Made by a program: the position numbers and the translations under genes. A stretch of DNA of 46,223 bases from an uncultured Acetatifactor sp. (GTDB lineage: Bacteria; Bacillota; Clostridia; Lachnospirales; Lachnospiraceae). Below the pieces are notes generated by a model. That model was given only the letters and a program-made list of their open reading frames with translations, did no database searches and was not told the DNA's origin. The stretch covers positions 1-46,223 of the forward strand of contig CANQWM010000022.1 of assembly GCA_947627535.1 (NCBI GenBank). Reading direction: 5' to 3'. This document shows positions 32,184 to 41,326 of the stretch, one piece after another (positions within the stretch are counted from its first letter, which is position 1; every line of letters starts with the position of its first letter).

Positions 32184-34013
32184 TCACAGACCGCCTTCCG
32201 GCTCTAAAAGCATGTAATACTGTCCCAGCTGTTCCTTCGTGAGAATCTTTCCGTTCTTGGAAAATTCATTTCGGATGCCTGCTATAATATGACTCATGGA
32301 CACCCGATCGGAAGCGGCCGCAGCCAGAAACGCGGCGTGCAGCGCCGCATTTTTGATACCGCTCCCCGACAGTTCAAAGCTGGCGGAAAGAAATTCATAA
32401 TCCAGATCCTCGCACACCGGCGTCTGATCCGGAAAAGCCTTCCTCCAGATCTGCTCCCGCCTGGAGGCATCCGGAAAGGGAAAATCGATAATAAACTTCA
32501 TCCTGCGCTTAAAGGCTTCGTCAAAATTTTGCAGATAGTTGGTAGCCAGAATGGTGATCCCCTCGTATTCTTCCATCTTCTGCAGCAGGAAGGCCGCCTC
32601 CATATTGCTGTATTTATCATTGGAGTCACGGACTTCCATCCGCTTGGAAAAGAGTACATCCGCCTCGTCAAAAAATAAAATCACCTGGCTCTTTTTCGCC
32701 TGTTCAAAGATATCTTCCAGATTCTTTTCCGTCTCTCCCACGTATTTGCTGACCACCGCCGCCAGCTCGATCCGATACAGGTCCAGACACAACTTTGACG
32801 CCATCACCTGAGCCGCCATGGTCTTTCCCGTTCCGGGAGGCCCGGCGAACACCACAGAAATCCCTCTCCCGTAAGAGATCTTCCGATCAAATCCCCATGC
32901 CTCATACACCCATTTTTTATAGAGAACCTGATCGCAGGCTTCCTTCAGTCTCTGCTTTTGAAAGGGCGGAAGGATCAGATCCTCCCACGTATAGCAGGGC
33001 TGGATCTTGACTGCCTTTTTGCCCATGCCGTCCCGCAGCAGATAATAACAGCCCTTCTGCAGATCCTCCCGTTCCAGCCGGACACTGCCTCGGATAAAGG
33101 CATACCGCCTGGCATTCTGTACCGCCTGCCTGATCTGCCCCGGCGTAAAGAAAAATTTATTGGCCCACTCGGAGGGTGTGCAGAGTTCCTGCCCCTCCAG
33201 CATCCTCTCCCACAGGGCGACGCTCTCCTGATAATTCGGAAGGCCCATTTCACATTCCAGATGGGAAAAATCCTCCAGACAGGCTCCCGGCGCCAGAGGC
33301 TTTTCTCCTGCGGTAAACACCACATCTGCCTCTTTGAGTATCCAGCAAAAGAGCCGGGTCCTATACAATTCCTCCTCCGCGAACCAATCCTCCGGCAGCT
33401 CCCGCAGGAACAGATAAGCCCCATAGATCCTGCACTCTCTGAGGGCATCCCTCAAAATAAGAGGATCCCCGTCCAGATAACTGCCGTCCAGAACCAGAAG
33501 CGGGCGTTTCCGTCGGCTGCAAAATTCCAAAATACGGCTTTTCCTGCCGCTCCCCTCGGGACCGTACAGATGAAAAAGAACCGGCCCGTCATCCGCCCGG
33601 GTCTCCATAAAGCGCTCCATCACCGGTACAGGACCCGGGCCTACAAGCTCTTCCTGAAATTCTTCCGGAAATTTCATGCTCCATAGGAGATCATAGGGAC
33701 CATAGCCGTATATTCCTCCTTCCAGAAAAACCCGGATCCGTTCTTCCAGAAAATAGAAATCCTGACCGTCCCTCTGCTCCTTTTGAAGAAAATAGCTAAG
33801 CAATTTGCTGTCAGGCCAAAAGTAGGACGCATACTCTGTTTTCAGACCGTATCTCTCCGCCAGCGCGCAGGCAGTCAGGCCCTGGTTTTGCTCCTTCGTT
33901 TCCAGCAGGGTCTTTAGGCAAAACTGTTCAAAATCGTCCAGTCCAAAGATCCCTTTCAAATATTCCGCCGGCCGGAAGTCCCGGCTCTCAGCATTTTCTC
34001 TGTTGTTCTTCAC
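32184..34013 (-). CDS. AAA+ ATPase 2 (Afp15-like) with degenerate N-terminal P-loop
   Basis: This 609-residue protein has an active C-terminal AAA+ domain: Walker A GPPGTGKT at 391-398, Walker B ILFFDEAD, sensor 1 ILATN, and the paired arginines of FDEAFKRRMKFIIDF. The N-terminal half resembles a second AAA module whose P-loop reads YGPEGSGRKS, with an added Arg. Afp15-type ATPases are thought to help assemble or mature the particle. Translation begins at GTG 34013, overlapping the regulator stop by four bases (GTGA), so the two proteins are probably made together. It is a paralogue of the 39.2-41.3 kb ATPase; the two AAA+ cores are clearly alike while the N-terminal halves have diverged. Confidence 0.88.
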   Translation of the reverse strand: MKNNRENAESRDFRPAEYLKGIFGLDDFEQFCLKTLLETKEQNQGLTACALAERYGLKTEYASYFWPDSKLLSYFLQKEQRDGQDFYFLEERIRVFLEGGIYGYGPYDLLWSMKFPEEFQEELVGPGPVPVMERFMETRADDGPVLFHLYGPEGSGRKSRILEFCSRRKRPLLVLDGSYLDGDPLILRDALRECRIYGAYLFLRELPEDWFAEEELYRTRLFCWILKEADVVFTAGEKPLAPGACLEDFSHLECEMGLPNYQESVALWERMLEGQELCTPSEWANKFFFTPGQIRQAVQNARRYAFIRGSVRLEREDLQKGCYYLLRDGMGKKAVKIQPCYTWEDLILPPFQKQRLKEACDQVLYKKWVYEAWGFDRKISYGRGISVVFAGPPGTGKTMAAQVMASKLCLDLYRIELAAVVSKYVGETEKNLEDIFEQAKKSQVILFFDEADVLFSKRMEVRDSNDKYSNMEAAFLLQKMEEYEGITILATNYLQNFDEAFKRRMKFIIDFPFPDASRREQIWRKAFPDQTPVCEDLDYEFLSASFELSGSGIKNAALHAAFLAAAASDRVSMSHIIAGIRNEFSKNGKILTKEQLGQYYMLLEPEGGL

Positions 34014-36064
34014 GCTTCTTTCCTCATCGCCTGTTCATAGACACGGACCGTTTCAGCGCTTAAGTCTACGCCCAGTTCCTCCCGAAAGATCTTTTGAGAG
34101 GACTCAAAGACCCGCTTGATCTGATGGCGGTTCCCCGACTGGACATAACACCGCATCAATCCCGCCACCGCTTCCTCCGAATACCGGTCGGAAGCAACAT
34201 ACGCCGTCCAGCAGGCCTCCTCTGTTTCATGGTCCCCCTGCTTCCTGCAGTAATCAGCCAAAAGAGAACAAGCCTTTCCATAGCATCTCTCAAAGTAAAC
34301 GCGCCTGGCCATACACCAGGTGCCGTCCACCTCCGCCAGATAGACACCCCAGGGAGTCAGAATCTCCTCCCTGCGCGCATAGAGCGCCTCGGCGTCCGAC
34401 GCCTCCGCCAGCCGGCAGATCTCTTTCTTGCGCTCCAGGTCGATCACCATCTGGGAGGTATCCAGGTAATACTGATGGTTCCTGTATTGGATCAGACCTG
34501 CCAGCTCCGGCTGGGAACTCAGTTCCTTGCGGATGCTGTAGATCATGTTGTGCAGCATCGCCACACTGTTGTTGGGCGCATTGTCAGGCCAGAGCTGCTC
34601 CAGCAGAGCCCTTCGTTCCACAGGCTTTCCCTCTCTGTCTATCAGACAGGCGAAAAGCTCCAGCGCCTTGCGGGTCCTCCAGGAAATCTCTTTTCCCGTC
34701 CGGGAGATCTCCACCCGGAATTTTCCGAAACAGGATACCGTCAGAAGCTTTTTCTTCTCCCCGGTCCCATCTTCCTCCCCCAGGCGTTCCAAAGCATCCT
34801 TAACCTTTATAAGTCCCGGCGTAAATTCCACACCGCCCTCTTCCAGACGCTGAAGATATTCCGAGACCGTCTTTCGCTTCCCCTCGCCCAGAAACAAAAG
34901 TCCGTATTTTTCCAGAACGGTAATCAGAATTTCCGGTTTCCCGGACAGCATGGCATATCTCGCGGCTACGTCCGGATCCTGGTGCCGCAGGTAATAACCC
35001 GCCATCTTTTTGTAGATTTCCTGCCGCTGCTCCTGGCTGACCCTGTCGTTCAGGAAGCTTCGGAACATGGAATGATACCGGTAACTGCCGCTCTTTCCCC
35101 CTATGCGGAGAATAAACAGATTTTCCTGAAGCAGATACTGTAAGATTCCCCTGGCGTTTTCAATGCCGCAGATATCGTTGCACAGATCCGGCTGCAGCTC
35201 TTCCGCAAAGGAGGTATTGAGCAAAAACTGCTGAATATCGTAGGGCAGGCCCTTGTACAACTCATAGGCGATATAATTCTGCACCATGGACTCCTGGGTA
35301 ATGCTTTCCCATTCGACATCCAGTTCAAAGCAGCCCAGGCGGCGCAGATAAAGTGCGGCAAACATCACCCCCGCGGGCCATCCCTCCATATTGCTCCAGA
35401 TCATGTTGGCGTACCGCTCAGCCTCCTTTCCGGGCAGCATGGCGCCCAGAAAATGAGACACCTCCTGCTCCCGGAAGCTCAGACGCTCCGTCTCTATGAT
35501 AACGCCCTGGCTACGCATGAAATACTTGGTAAAAAAATCCGGCACGGCTCCCTTTGTCGCTGCCATCAGCGTAAAATACCCGCCGGTATGATCCAGAAGC
35601 TCTTCCAGTATCTTAAAGATCTCCGGGTTATCGATCACCTGGAAATCGTCCAGAACCAGCACCAGCCTCCGGGAGGCGGCCATGGACTCCAGGCTTTCCT
35701 CTATTTCCACGATCAGATCCCTGACAAACTGGCTGAGGGAATCCGGCGTTATCCCCACATAGTATTCCTCGTCCAGTTCGAATCCGTCCAGGACCCGGCT
35801 CAGGGACCGGATCAGGTACTGTATAAAGGTGACCGGCTGGTTGTCCAGCACATCCAGATGATACCAGGCACAGATATTCTCCGGCAGACGGGCAAACTGA
35901 GACATCAGCACTGTCTTTCCGTAACCGATCGTGGCATGCAGTACCAGAAGTTTCCCCTGCTCCTGCCGCAGCTCCGAGAGGAGAAGTTCTCTCTGTTCGT
36001 ATTCTTTTTGCATATCCGGGATCAATATTTTTGATTCCAGCTTTCTGTTTCTGTCCATGTCCAT
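34010..36064 (-). CDS. MalT-like STAND ATPase regulator with SARP/BTAD C-terminus
   Basis: This 684-residue protein is a signal-transduction ATPase regulator. The N-terminal NTPase has Walker A ATIGYGKT (44-51) and Walker B LVLVLDDFQ (about 132-140), as in MalT/LuxR-type STAND proteins. The C-terminal third begins near 438 with VSCFGKFRVEISRTGKEISW and then RTRKALELFACLIDREGKPV, a SARP/OmpR-type winged helix, followed by a bacterial transcriptional activation domain of tetratricopeptide type. It is the only transcription factor inside the cluster and most likely turns the particle operon on in response to an unknown ligand or ATP state. Its own promoter and two terminators precede it. The start at 36064 has a weak ribosome-binding site (AGGGG), which may keep its level low. 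Confidence 0.85.
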   Translation of the reverse strand: MDMDRNRKLESKILIPDMQKEYEQRELLLSELRQEQGKLLVLHATIGYGKTVLMSQFARLPENICAWYHLDVLDNQPVTFIQYLIRSLSRVLDGFELDEEYYVGITPDSLSQFVRDLIVEIEESLESMAASRRLVLVLDDFQVIDNPEIFKILEELLDHTGGYFTLMAATKGAVPDFFTKYFMRSQGVIIETERLSFREQEVSHFLGAMLPGKEAERYANMIWSNMEGWPAGVMFAALYLRRLGCFELDVEWESITQESMVQNYIAYELYKGLPYDIQQFLLNTSFAEELQPDLCNDICGIENARGILQYLLQENLFILRIGGKSGSYRYHSMFRSFLNDRVSQEQRQEIYKKMAGYYLRHQDPDVAARYAMLSGKPEILITVLEKYGLLFLGEGKRKTVSEYLQRLEEGGVEFTPGLIKVKDALERLGEEDGTGEKKKLLTVSCFGKFRVEISRTGKEISWRTRKALELFACLIDREGKPVERRALLEQLWPDNAPNNSVAMLHNMIYSIRKELSSQPELAGLIQYRNHQYYLDTSQMVIDLERKKEICRLAEASDAEALYARREEILTPWGVYLAEVDGTWCMARRVYFERCYGKACSLLADYCRKQGDHETEEACWTAYVASDRYSEEAVAGLMRCYVQSGNRHQIKRVFESSQKIFREELGVDLSAETVRVYEQAMRKEA

Positions 36065-36161
36065 CTACCCCTAACCGAAAGCCGATCCGTAATATAGTAT
36101 GCTCCGCCTGCACATCTCATGTCTGCCGGCGCAGGCATCCCCCCAGAAGTCCTATACGTCC

Positions 36162-36226
36162 GTGATTTTTGTCTTATCCTGTCGATAAAATCACTTGCAT
36201 TATACCCCCCCGAGAACTTATTGCAA
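36162..36226 (-). promoter_or_regulatory. Promoter of the regulator gene with inverted repeat at the start site
   Basis: Minus-strand -35 TTGCAA (36226-36221), a 16-base spacer and a perfect -10 TATAAT (36204-36199). An inverted repeat GTGATTTT/AAAATCAC (36194-36187 with 36169-36162) covers the expected transcription start, so it may be an operator or a leader hairpin. The untranslated leader would be about 130 bases. Confidence 0.55.
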
Positions 36227-36252
36227 CCCCTGTTCACAAAAAGGAAAAGAAT

Positions 36253-36279
36253 GGCTGACGCACTGAAAGTGCGTCAGCC
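36253..36279 (-). terminator. Second of two tandem terminators
   Basis: A perfect 12-bp hairpin GGCTGACGCACT/AGTGCGTCAGCC (36253-36264/36268-36279, loop 36265-36267) is followed on the minus strand by a T-rich tract (ATTCTTTTCCTTTTT). It backs up the first terminator and isolates the regulator promoter. Confidence 0.75.
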
Positions 36280-36290
36280 CCGCGAGCCGC

Positions 36291-36323
36291 AAAAAAATAG
36301 CGCCGGAGATGATCTCCAGCGCT
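36291..36323 (-). terminator. First terminator, after the AAA+/DUF4157/YbjN operon
   Basis: On the minus strand a hairpin AGCGC-GGAGAT/ATCTCC-GCGCT (36299-36303, 36305-36310 with 36312-36317, 36319-36323) is followed by ATTTTTTT (36298-36291). It lies 24 bases past the stop of the YbjN-like gene and is a textbook intrinsic terminator. Confidence 0.85.
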
Positions 36324-36346
36324 GCAGAGGACAAATACCACAGGCG

Positions 36347-36814
36347 TCAGGCATCAAGGCCGGACGCCTCGTCAATCTCCTCTCCGTAATTCTCTATAAA
36401 ACCAAGAATCAGGGCAATGACCGAGACCGCGCCCGCCACAAACCGATCCATATCCGCGGGTTCCTCCACGATCAGGCTGTACTTGTGATACACCTGGCCA
36501 TCCTCCTCAAAATACCCAAAGGCTCCCAAGGGGACCGGCAGATTCAACCGATTCAGATGCTCCAAAAGTCCTGGCACCGCCTTAGGCTGCACCTCCGGCA
36601 CAATCACCGTGTAAAAATTCAGAAACTGCAGCCCCTGCTTCGACGGATATACCGCCACATCCATCACGGCCAGATCGTCCTCGTCATCTCCCGTGGAAAA
36701 AAGCATCCGCAGCGTGTCCGGGTTATTCCCTTCCGCCTCAAGGATCCTGCTCTCCTCCACATCCTTCTCAAGCTCCTTCTCCAACTGTCTCAAAAAATTC
36801 CGTGTCCACTCCAT
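36347..36814 (-). CDS. YbjN-like / secretion-chaperone-like small protein
   Basis: This 155-residue acidic protein has the look of the YbjN/class I secretion chaperone fold: an N-terminal helix with LEKELEKDVEESRI, beta strands DDLAVMDVAVYPSKQGLQFL and NFYTVIVPEVQPKAVPGLLE, a helix LEHLNRLNLPVPLGAFGYFE, and a strand VYHKYSLIVEEPADMDRFVA. No membrane helix or signal is present. It follows the DUF4157 gene by 65 bases and ends before a terminator, so the three-gene operon is ATPase, cargo candidate and this protein. Chaperones of this fold often escort effectors, so binding to the DUF4157 protein is my working guess. The ribosome-binding site is weak. The family call is tentative. Confidence 0.55.
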   Translation of the reverse strand: MEWTRNFLRQLEKELEKDVEESRILEAEGNNPDTLRMLFSTGDDEDDLAVMDVAVYPSKQGLQFLNFYTVIVPEVQPKAVPGLLEHLNRLNLPVPLGAFGYFEEDGQVYHKYSLIVEEPADMDRFVAGAVSVIALILGFIENYGEEIDEASGLDA

Positions 36815-36879
36815 TGGCTTACCATACCTTTCTTATGATCTTCGCAAATGCTCCGCAAAAATGTTCTTACAGACATACG

Positions 36880-39180
36880 CTAAACCGTGCCCTCTCCCCG
36901 GGCCTTGTTGCTCCATCTCTTTCTGCCCTTCTTCTGGTGCCTTCTCTCGATGCTGGCATCCAGGTTCCCGGCATCCTTCTCTTTGACGCCCAGCCTCTGG
37001 TTCAACAGAGAATCCTCCGCTTTCCTCTCGTCATCGGTGACACCGTTTGTACCCACTCCGAGAGCCGTTTTCAGCTCGCTGATCCCTTCCGTTCCGGCGT
37101 CCCCCTTCTGCTCCCGGATATTTTTCAGGTAAGCTTCCTCATAGGATCTGGAACCGGACAGCTTCATCAGCAGGAACTGTTCCGCTTCCTTCCTGCTCAG
37201 CTTCTTCCCGTTCACCTGGTACTGCTCCCGGGTCTGTTTGATGAGCTCGTCCGTGATCCCCAGATCCTTTCGCACCTCGCTCTTTACCATCTTCTTATGG
37301 CGGCGCTTCATAAAGAAGCCTTTGCCTACATCCAGGCCCGTGCCCGCCGCGCTTAAGGCGATTCCCACTCCCGCGCCCGCGCCGGAGAGGGAGGCGATAT
37401 TGCCCGCCGCCTCCAGTCCCGCGCTGGCAAGGTCAAAGCCCGCCGCGATCTGATCGTTCACGGCCTGCTTGTGGCCCTTGTGGAACAGGCTGCGCATGGA
37501 TTTTCCCTTCTCCGTTTTATCATCCTTGTATTTATTCTCACCCTCGGTGGTCCGGCTGCGGACCTTGCCCGCTCTGGTAAGCTCTCCCACGGCCGCGCCG
37601 CCCTTTATGGCAGAGGTCGCCAGACCCACGCCGGGGATCACGGTATCGAGAGTATCCGCCGCACCCATATTGGCCAGCTGAAGTCCGCCCTTCGCTATGC
37701 TTGCGGCGCTGGTGCCGATGCTGATGCCGCTGGCCGCCGCGTTGGCTTTCTGTATTCTGGCGGAGGTCTTGTCTCCCGCCAGCTCCATCTGCTTTGCGCT
37801 CTCCAGATTTTCCTTCAGCTCCAGGCCACTGCCGACCATTCCCAGAGCGCCTCCCACTATGCTGGCGCCCCCGTCTATTTTGCCGCCAAGAGCCTCCATG
37901 CCTTCATTTTTTCTGGCCTCTCCGAGCTTGCCAAGATCGCTTCCCACGGCGCTCGTCAGATCGGCTCCCTTCTGGCCGTAATCCAGCGCCGCTTCCCCGA
38001 CGGCCTGCATATCCTCCCCAAAGGTGCTGGTGGCATTCTGGCCGCCCGCCCGGTTGCCGAGAACACTCTGGCGGTCGGCATCGCTCAGCTCTCCTATGCT
38101 CGTCCTTGCGTTCGCCTGGTTGGCCTGCGCCTCCATGGCCATCTTCTCGATGGCCATCTCCCGGGTCAGCCGGTCTTTTGTGTTTTGCTGATTCTTTTTT
38201 GATCGGGCGGTCATTCTGGCGATAGGGTTTTTCACGGTCCACTTGAACCGCTCCCATCTGCTCTGCTGCTTATATCCCTCGTAATCATCGTTCAGCTCAT
38301 CCACCGCTTTCCGGTAGCGCTTCTTAAAGCCAAGGAAATCTCTCTGAACCGTCCCCTGTAAAGCCGCCCCTCCGGATACGCCCTGCGTAACGGGAATACT
38401 GCCGCGGACGCTGTCCCCGCTCATCACCCTGGCTGCCACGCTGTCCGCTTCCTCTTCGGCGGGAGTCCGGCTTGCTCCTACCCGCAGCTTTGCCTGCATC
38501 ACAGAATTTCCCACCGGGGATTGCGCTCTCCCGGACGCGGTCCGTGTACCGCCGTCCGTCTGAGCCTTCCGGGTCTGCCCTCTCTGAGCCGCCTGTGCGT
38601 ATGCCATCGTATGCTCCTCCTCTCCGGGTATGCCTTCCCTCACATTTTCTCCGGAATCTGTCTCCTGGGCCACATGCCCTTGCTGGATCGTGTGCGTCAG
38701 CTCGTGGGCCAGCAGTTTCTGCCCCGAAGGACTTCCGGGATTATATTCTCCCTCGTTGAAATAAATGTCCCTTCCATTTGTAAATGCCCTGGCGTTCATG
38801 CTGTCCGCCGCCCTTTGGGCCGCCTCATCCGTATGAATCCTCACGCCGGAAAAGTCGGCTCCCAGTTTTCCGCCGATCCTGGCGTTTATCTCCGGATCCA
38901 GCACCCGGGCTGATGACGCACCCATAAACCGAGACGTCTCTGACCCGGCATCCAGGATGCCTCCCTCTCTTCCCGGCCCGGATTCGCTTTCCTGTCCTTT
39001 TCCTCCGGAACGCTGGAGCTGCACATTCTGAAGCTGCGCATCCCAAAGCTTCGCCTGCAGAATGGAATTGCTCACAGGCGCGCTCCCGGGACCGCCTCCC
39101 GCAGGACGCCCCGTCTCCCGGGCAGGCTCCCGGGCCGCATACCCTGGGCCCGTTTTTTTCAAACTCCGCATATATGCCAT
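36880..39180 (-). CDS. DUF4157 protein, putative CIS cargo/effector
   Basis: This 766-residue protein carries a DUF4157 domain (about 95-170): GVRIHTDEAAQRAADSMNAR, then AFTNGRDIYFNEGEY and the metallopeptidase-like motif HELTH at 159-163. DUF4157 is widely found in proteins encoded in extracellular injection clusters and is associated with toxins. Flanking it are two copies of a short motif, VSNSILQAKL and VGNSVMQAKL. Residues about 290-370 are basic and helical. The stretch 400-640 is rich in Gly/Ala with helices like GIALSAAGTGLDVGKGFF, reminiscent of membrane-active segments. The C-terminus is strongly basic. No known enzyme domain is seen at the C-terminus, so the active part is unknown. 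The start at 39180 has GAGGTG upstream; an in-frame codon at 39192 is less well placed. Confidence 0.8.
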   Translation of the reverse strand: MAYMRSLKKTGPGYAAREPARETGRPAGGGPGSAPVSNSILQAKLWDAQLQNVQLQRSGGKGQESESGPGREGGILDAGSETSRFMGASSARVLDPEINARIGGKLGADFSGVRIHTDEAAQRAADSMNARAFTNGRDIYFNEGEYNPGSPSGQKLLAHELTHTIQQGHVAQETDSGENVREGIPGEEEHTMAYAQAAQRGQTRKAQTDGGTRTASGRAQSPVGNSVMQAKLRVGASRTPAEEEADSVAARVMSGDSVRGSIPVTQGVSGGAALQGTVQRDFLGFKKRYRKAVDELNDDYEGYKQQSRWERFKWTVKNPIARMTARSKKNQQNTKDRLTREMAIEKMAMEAQANQANARTSIGELSDADRQSVLGNRAGGQNATSTFGEDMQAVGEAALDYGQKGADLTSAVGSDLGKLGEARKNEGMEALGGKIDGGASIVGGALGMVGSGLELKENLESAKQMELAGDKTSARIQKANAAASGISIGTSAASIAKGGLQLANMGAADTLDTVIPGVGLATSAIKGGAAVGELTRAGKVRSRTTEGENKYKDDKTEKGKSMRSLFHKGHKQAVNDQIAAGFDLASAGLEAAGNIASLSGAGAGVGIALSAAGTGLDVGKGFFMKRRHKKMVKSEVRKDLGITDELIKQTREQYQVNGKKLSRKEAEQFLLMKLSGSRSYEEAYLKNIREQKGDAGTEGISELKTALGVGTNGVTDDERKAEDSLLNQRLGVKEKDAGNLDASIERRHQKKGRKRWSNKARGEGTV

Positions 39181-39199
39181 AACGCACCTCACTCACACG

Positions 39200-41326
39200 T
39201 TATCCGAGATACCCGAAATCATTCTTTGTCAGCACCTTGCCATATTTGGCATAATTGAGTTTTACCGCCTCCACCAGATCCCTGTTGGCCAGCCCCCTGT
39301 GTTCGGCGGCGGCGAGATAAGCCGCGTTCACCATAATTTCCTTGATGCTGCTCCCGGACAGCTCAAAGTGCTCCGCAAAAAATTCCAGATCCAGTTCCTC
39401 CTCGCAAAGCGCCTGTTCCGGCAGAATGCTGTTCCACAGCCGCAGCCTTACTCCGGGCTCCGGAAAAGCGATATGGATGATAAATTTCATCCGCCTTTTA
39501 AATGCGTCGTCTATGTTATTGAGATAATTGGTGGCAAGTACCGTAATGCCCTCATAATCCTCCAGCTTCTGTAAAAGATGGGCGGTCTCCGCATTGGCGT
39601 TTCGGTCATGAGAATCTTTTGCCTCCGAACGCTTGGCAAAGAGGGAATCCGCCTCGTCAAAGAACAGAAGCGCATTGATATCCTTGGCCTTGTGAAACAG
39701 GCGGCTAATGTTTTTCTGGGTTTCTCCGATATATTTACTCACCATCTGTGAAATATCGATCCGGTAGAGATCCAGACCCAGCTCATTAGCCATCACCTGC
39801 GCGGCCATCGTCTTGCCGGTTCCGGGAGGCCCATAAAAGAGCACCGAAAGTCCTCTCCCGTAAGGTGTCTTACGGTGAAAGCCCCATTCTTCCCCGACCA
39901 CATCCCTGTATTTCATCTGGTCACAGACCATCCTCATCTGCCGTTTCTGCTCGTCTCCCAGAATCAGATCGTCCCACACGAACGGGCCATTAATCCTTGT
40001 GGCGTAAGCCCCCAGCTGGTTCGTCTGGTTCTGTTTTACCGCCTGCCGGATATCCTCCTGCAAAATTTCAGAACGTCCCTCTCTTCCGGCCAGGACCTCC
40101 GCCGCAGAAAGCGCCTCTCTGATCCCCCTGGGTGTCATAACGTACTTATTGCCATTCAGCTTTAAGTCCACATCCGCCCCAAGCGAGTATCCAGCCCCAA
40201 AATTTTCCCACAGCCTGACCTTTTCCACCGAGGACAATGACGGCAGTTCCACACACACTTTCACTCCCCGGAAATCCGAAAGCTGTTCTTCCTTTCTTTC
40301 CGCCAGAAGGAGAAAAAAGTCCACATGCTCCTCCAGATACCGGAAAATCTCCCTGCGGCAGTCTCCTCTTCCTCCGGATCCCTCTTCTCCCGTCTCCTCC
40401 AGATCGCAGCCGTACAGACACAGCCGGGCGGATCCCAGAACAGACTCCACAAAGGCGGCTTCCAATACGTCCCGCACATCCTCCCACTTCAAGACCAAAA
40501 GATTCGACAGATCCACAAAAACAAGACGCAGCTTTCTCTCCCGGGCCAGATGCTTTAAAAGGAAATGTCTGCCGATCCCTTCCTTTCCGCAGATCATAAT
40601 CATACCGAGCTGTTCCTGCGCCGCCTCCTGCATCCTGTCGTAAAGACCGCACAGCTGAGCAAGCTTCTCCTCCCGGATGACCATAGGCGGGATTTCCTCT
40701 GTCCAGGAAAAATATTCCGTCCTCTCCCGTATCAGCTCTTCCACGTCCATCTCGCCCAGCAGATAACTCTGAAGCCTTGGACGCAGCCTGTAGGTTCCGG
40801 CCAGACCGATTCCTTCCTTTTCCCACAGCAAAAATTCGATATTTCCCGATCCGGAAAGAAACTCCGCCATATCCTCCACGGAAATCTCACCCCAAAATTC
40901 AGCCAGCGTCACACACAGGCCCCGCGTGGGGGAAAGCTGATCCACCCGATCCTGCAGAAAACCATAGATCCTCTCATATTTTCGATGGTACAGAGGCGCC
41001 GCTCCAATCAAAAGTGCAAGCCTTTCCAGGGAATTCAGGCGGAATTTTTCACAGACCGCATAGAAGGGCAGAAAGGATCCCGACGCTTGTCTTTCCCGGA
41101 TACGAGACACCGTCTGCCGAATCTCATCCAGCACCTCGTCAGGAAATACTTCCGCCCGGCGCGGCAGCTGAAACGCCTGGTCGATCTCCTTTTCGGTGAT
41201 CACCAGTCCCCGCATCGACAGATTCTCGCAATCCCTTTCCTTTTTCCGCTGAAATGCCGCATACAGCAGCATATCCAGCAGTTGGAACATCTCTTCCATG
41301 TACTCCTTCTGTTTACAGGTATCCAT
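39200..41326 (-). CDS. AAA+ ATPase 1 (Afp15-like), first gene of the CIS locus
   Basis: This 708-residue protein has an active C-terminal AAA+ domain with Walker A GPPGTGKT (499-506), Walker B LLFFDEAD (553-560), sensor 1 VLATN and paired arginines (DDAFKRRMKF). The N-terminal half includes a second, degenerate P-loop reading CGKEGIGRHF, in which the essential Lys is Arg. It is a paralogue of the ATPase at 32-34 kb. In injection systems of this class the ATPase is required for particle assembly, although its substrate is unclear. Here it heads a short operon with the DUF4157 protein and the YbjN-like protein, so it may instead prepare or unfold cargo for loading. AAGGAG stands just upstream of the start. 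Confidence 0.88.
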   Translation of the reverse strand: MDTCKQKEYMEEMFQLLDMLLYAAFQRKKERDCENLSMRGLVITEKEIDQAFQLPRRAEVFPDEVLDEIRQTVSRIRERQASGSFLPFYAVCEKFRLNSLERLALLIGAAPLYHRKYERIYGFLQDRVDQLSPTRGLCVTLAEFWGEISVEDMAEFLSGSGNIEFLLWEKEGIGLAGTYRLRPRLQSYLLGEMDVEELIRERTEYFSWTEEIPPMVIREEKLAQLCGLYDRMQEAAQEQLGMIMICGKEGIGRHFLLKHLARERKLRLVFVDLSNLLVLKWEDVRDVLEAAFVESVLGSARLCLYGCDLEETGEEGSGGRGDCRREIFRYLEEHVDFFLLLAERKEEQLSDFRGVKVCVELPSLSSVEKVRLWENFGAGYSLGADVDLKLNGNKYVMTPRGIREALSAAEVLAGREGRSEILQEDIRQAVKQNQTNQLGAYATRINGPFVWDDLILGDEQKRQMRMVCDQMKYRDVVGEEWGFHRKTPYGRGLSVLFYGPPGTGKTMAAQVMANELGLDLYRIDISQMVSKYIGETQKNISRLFHKAKDINALLFFDEADSLFAKRSEAKDSHDRNANAETAHLLQKLEDYEGITVLATNYLNNIDDAFKRRMKFIIHIAFPEPGVRLRLWNSILPEQALCEEELDLEFFAEHFELSGSSIKEIMVNAAYLAAAEHRGLANRDLVEAVKLNYAKYGKVLTKNDFGYLG

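Noticed and set aside
36119..36346. Riboswitch in the regulator upstream region
   Set aside because: The hairpins are explained as two intrinsic terminators and a start-site inverted repeat. No known aptamer core can be recognised.
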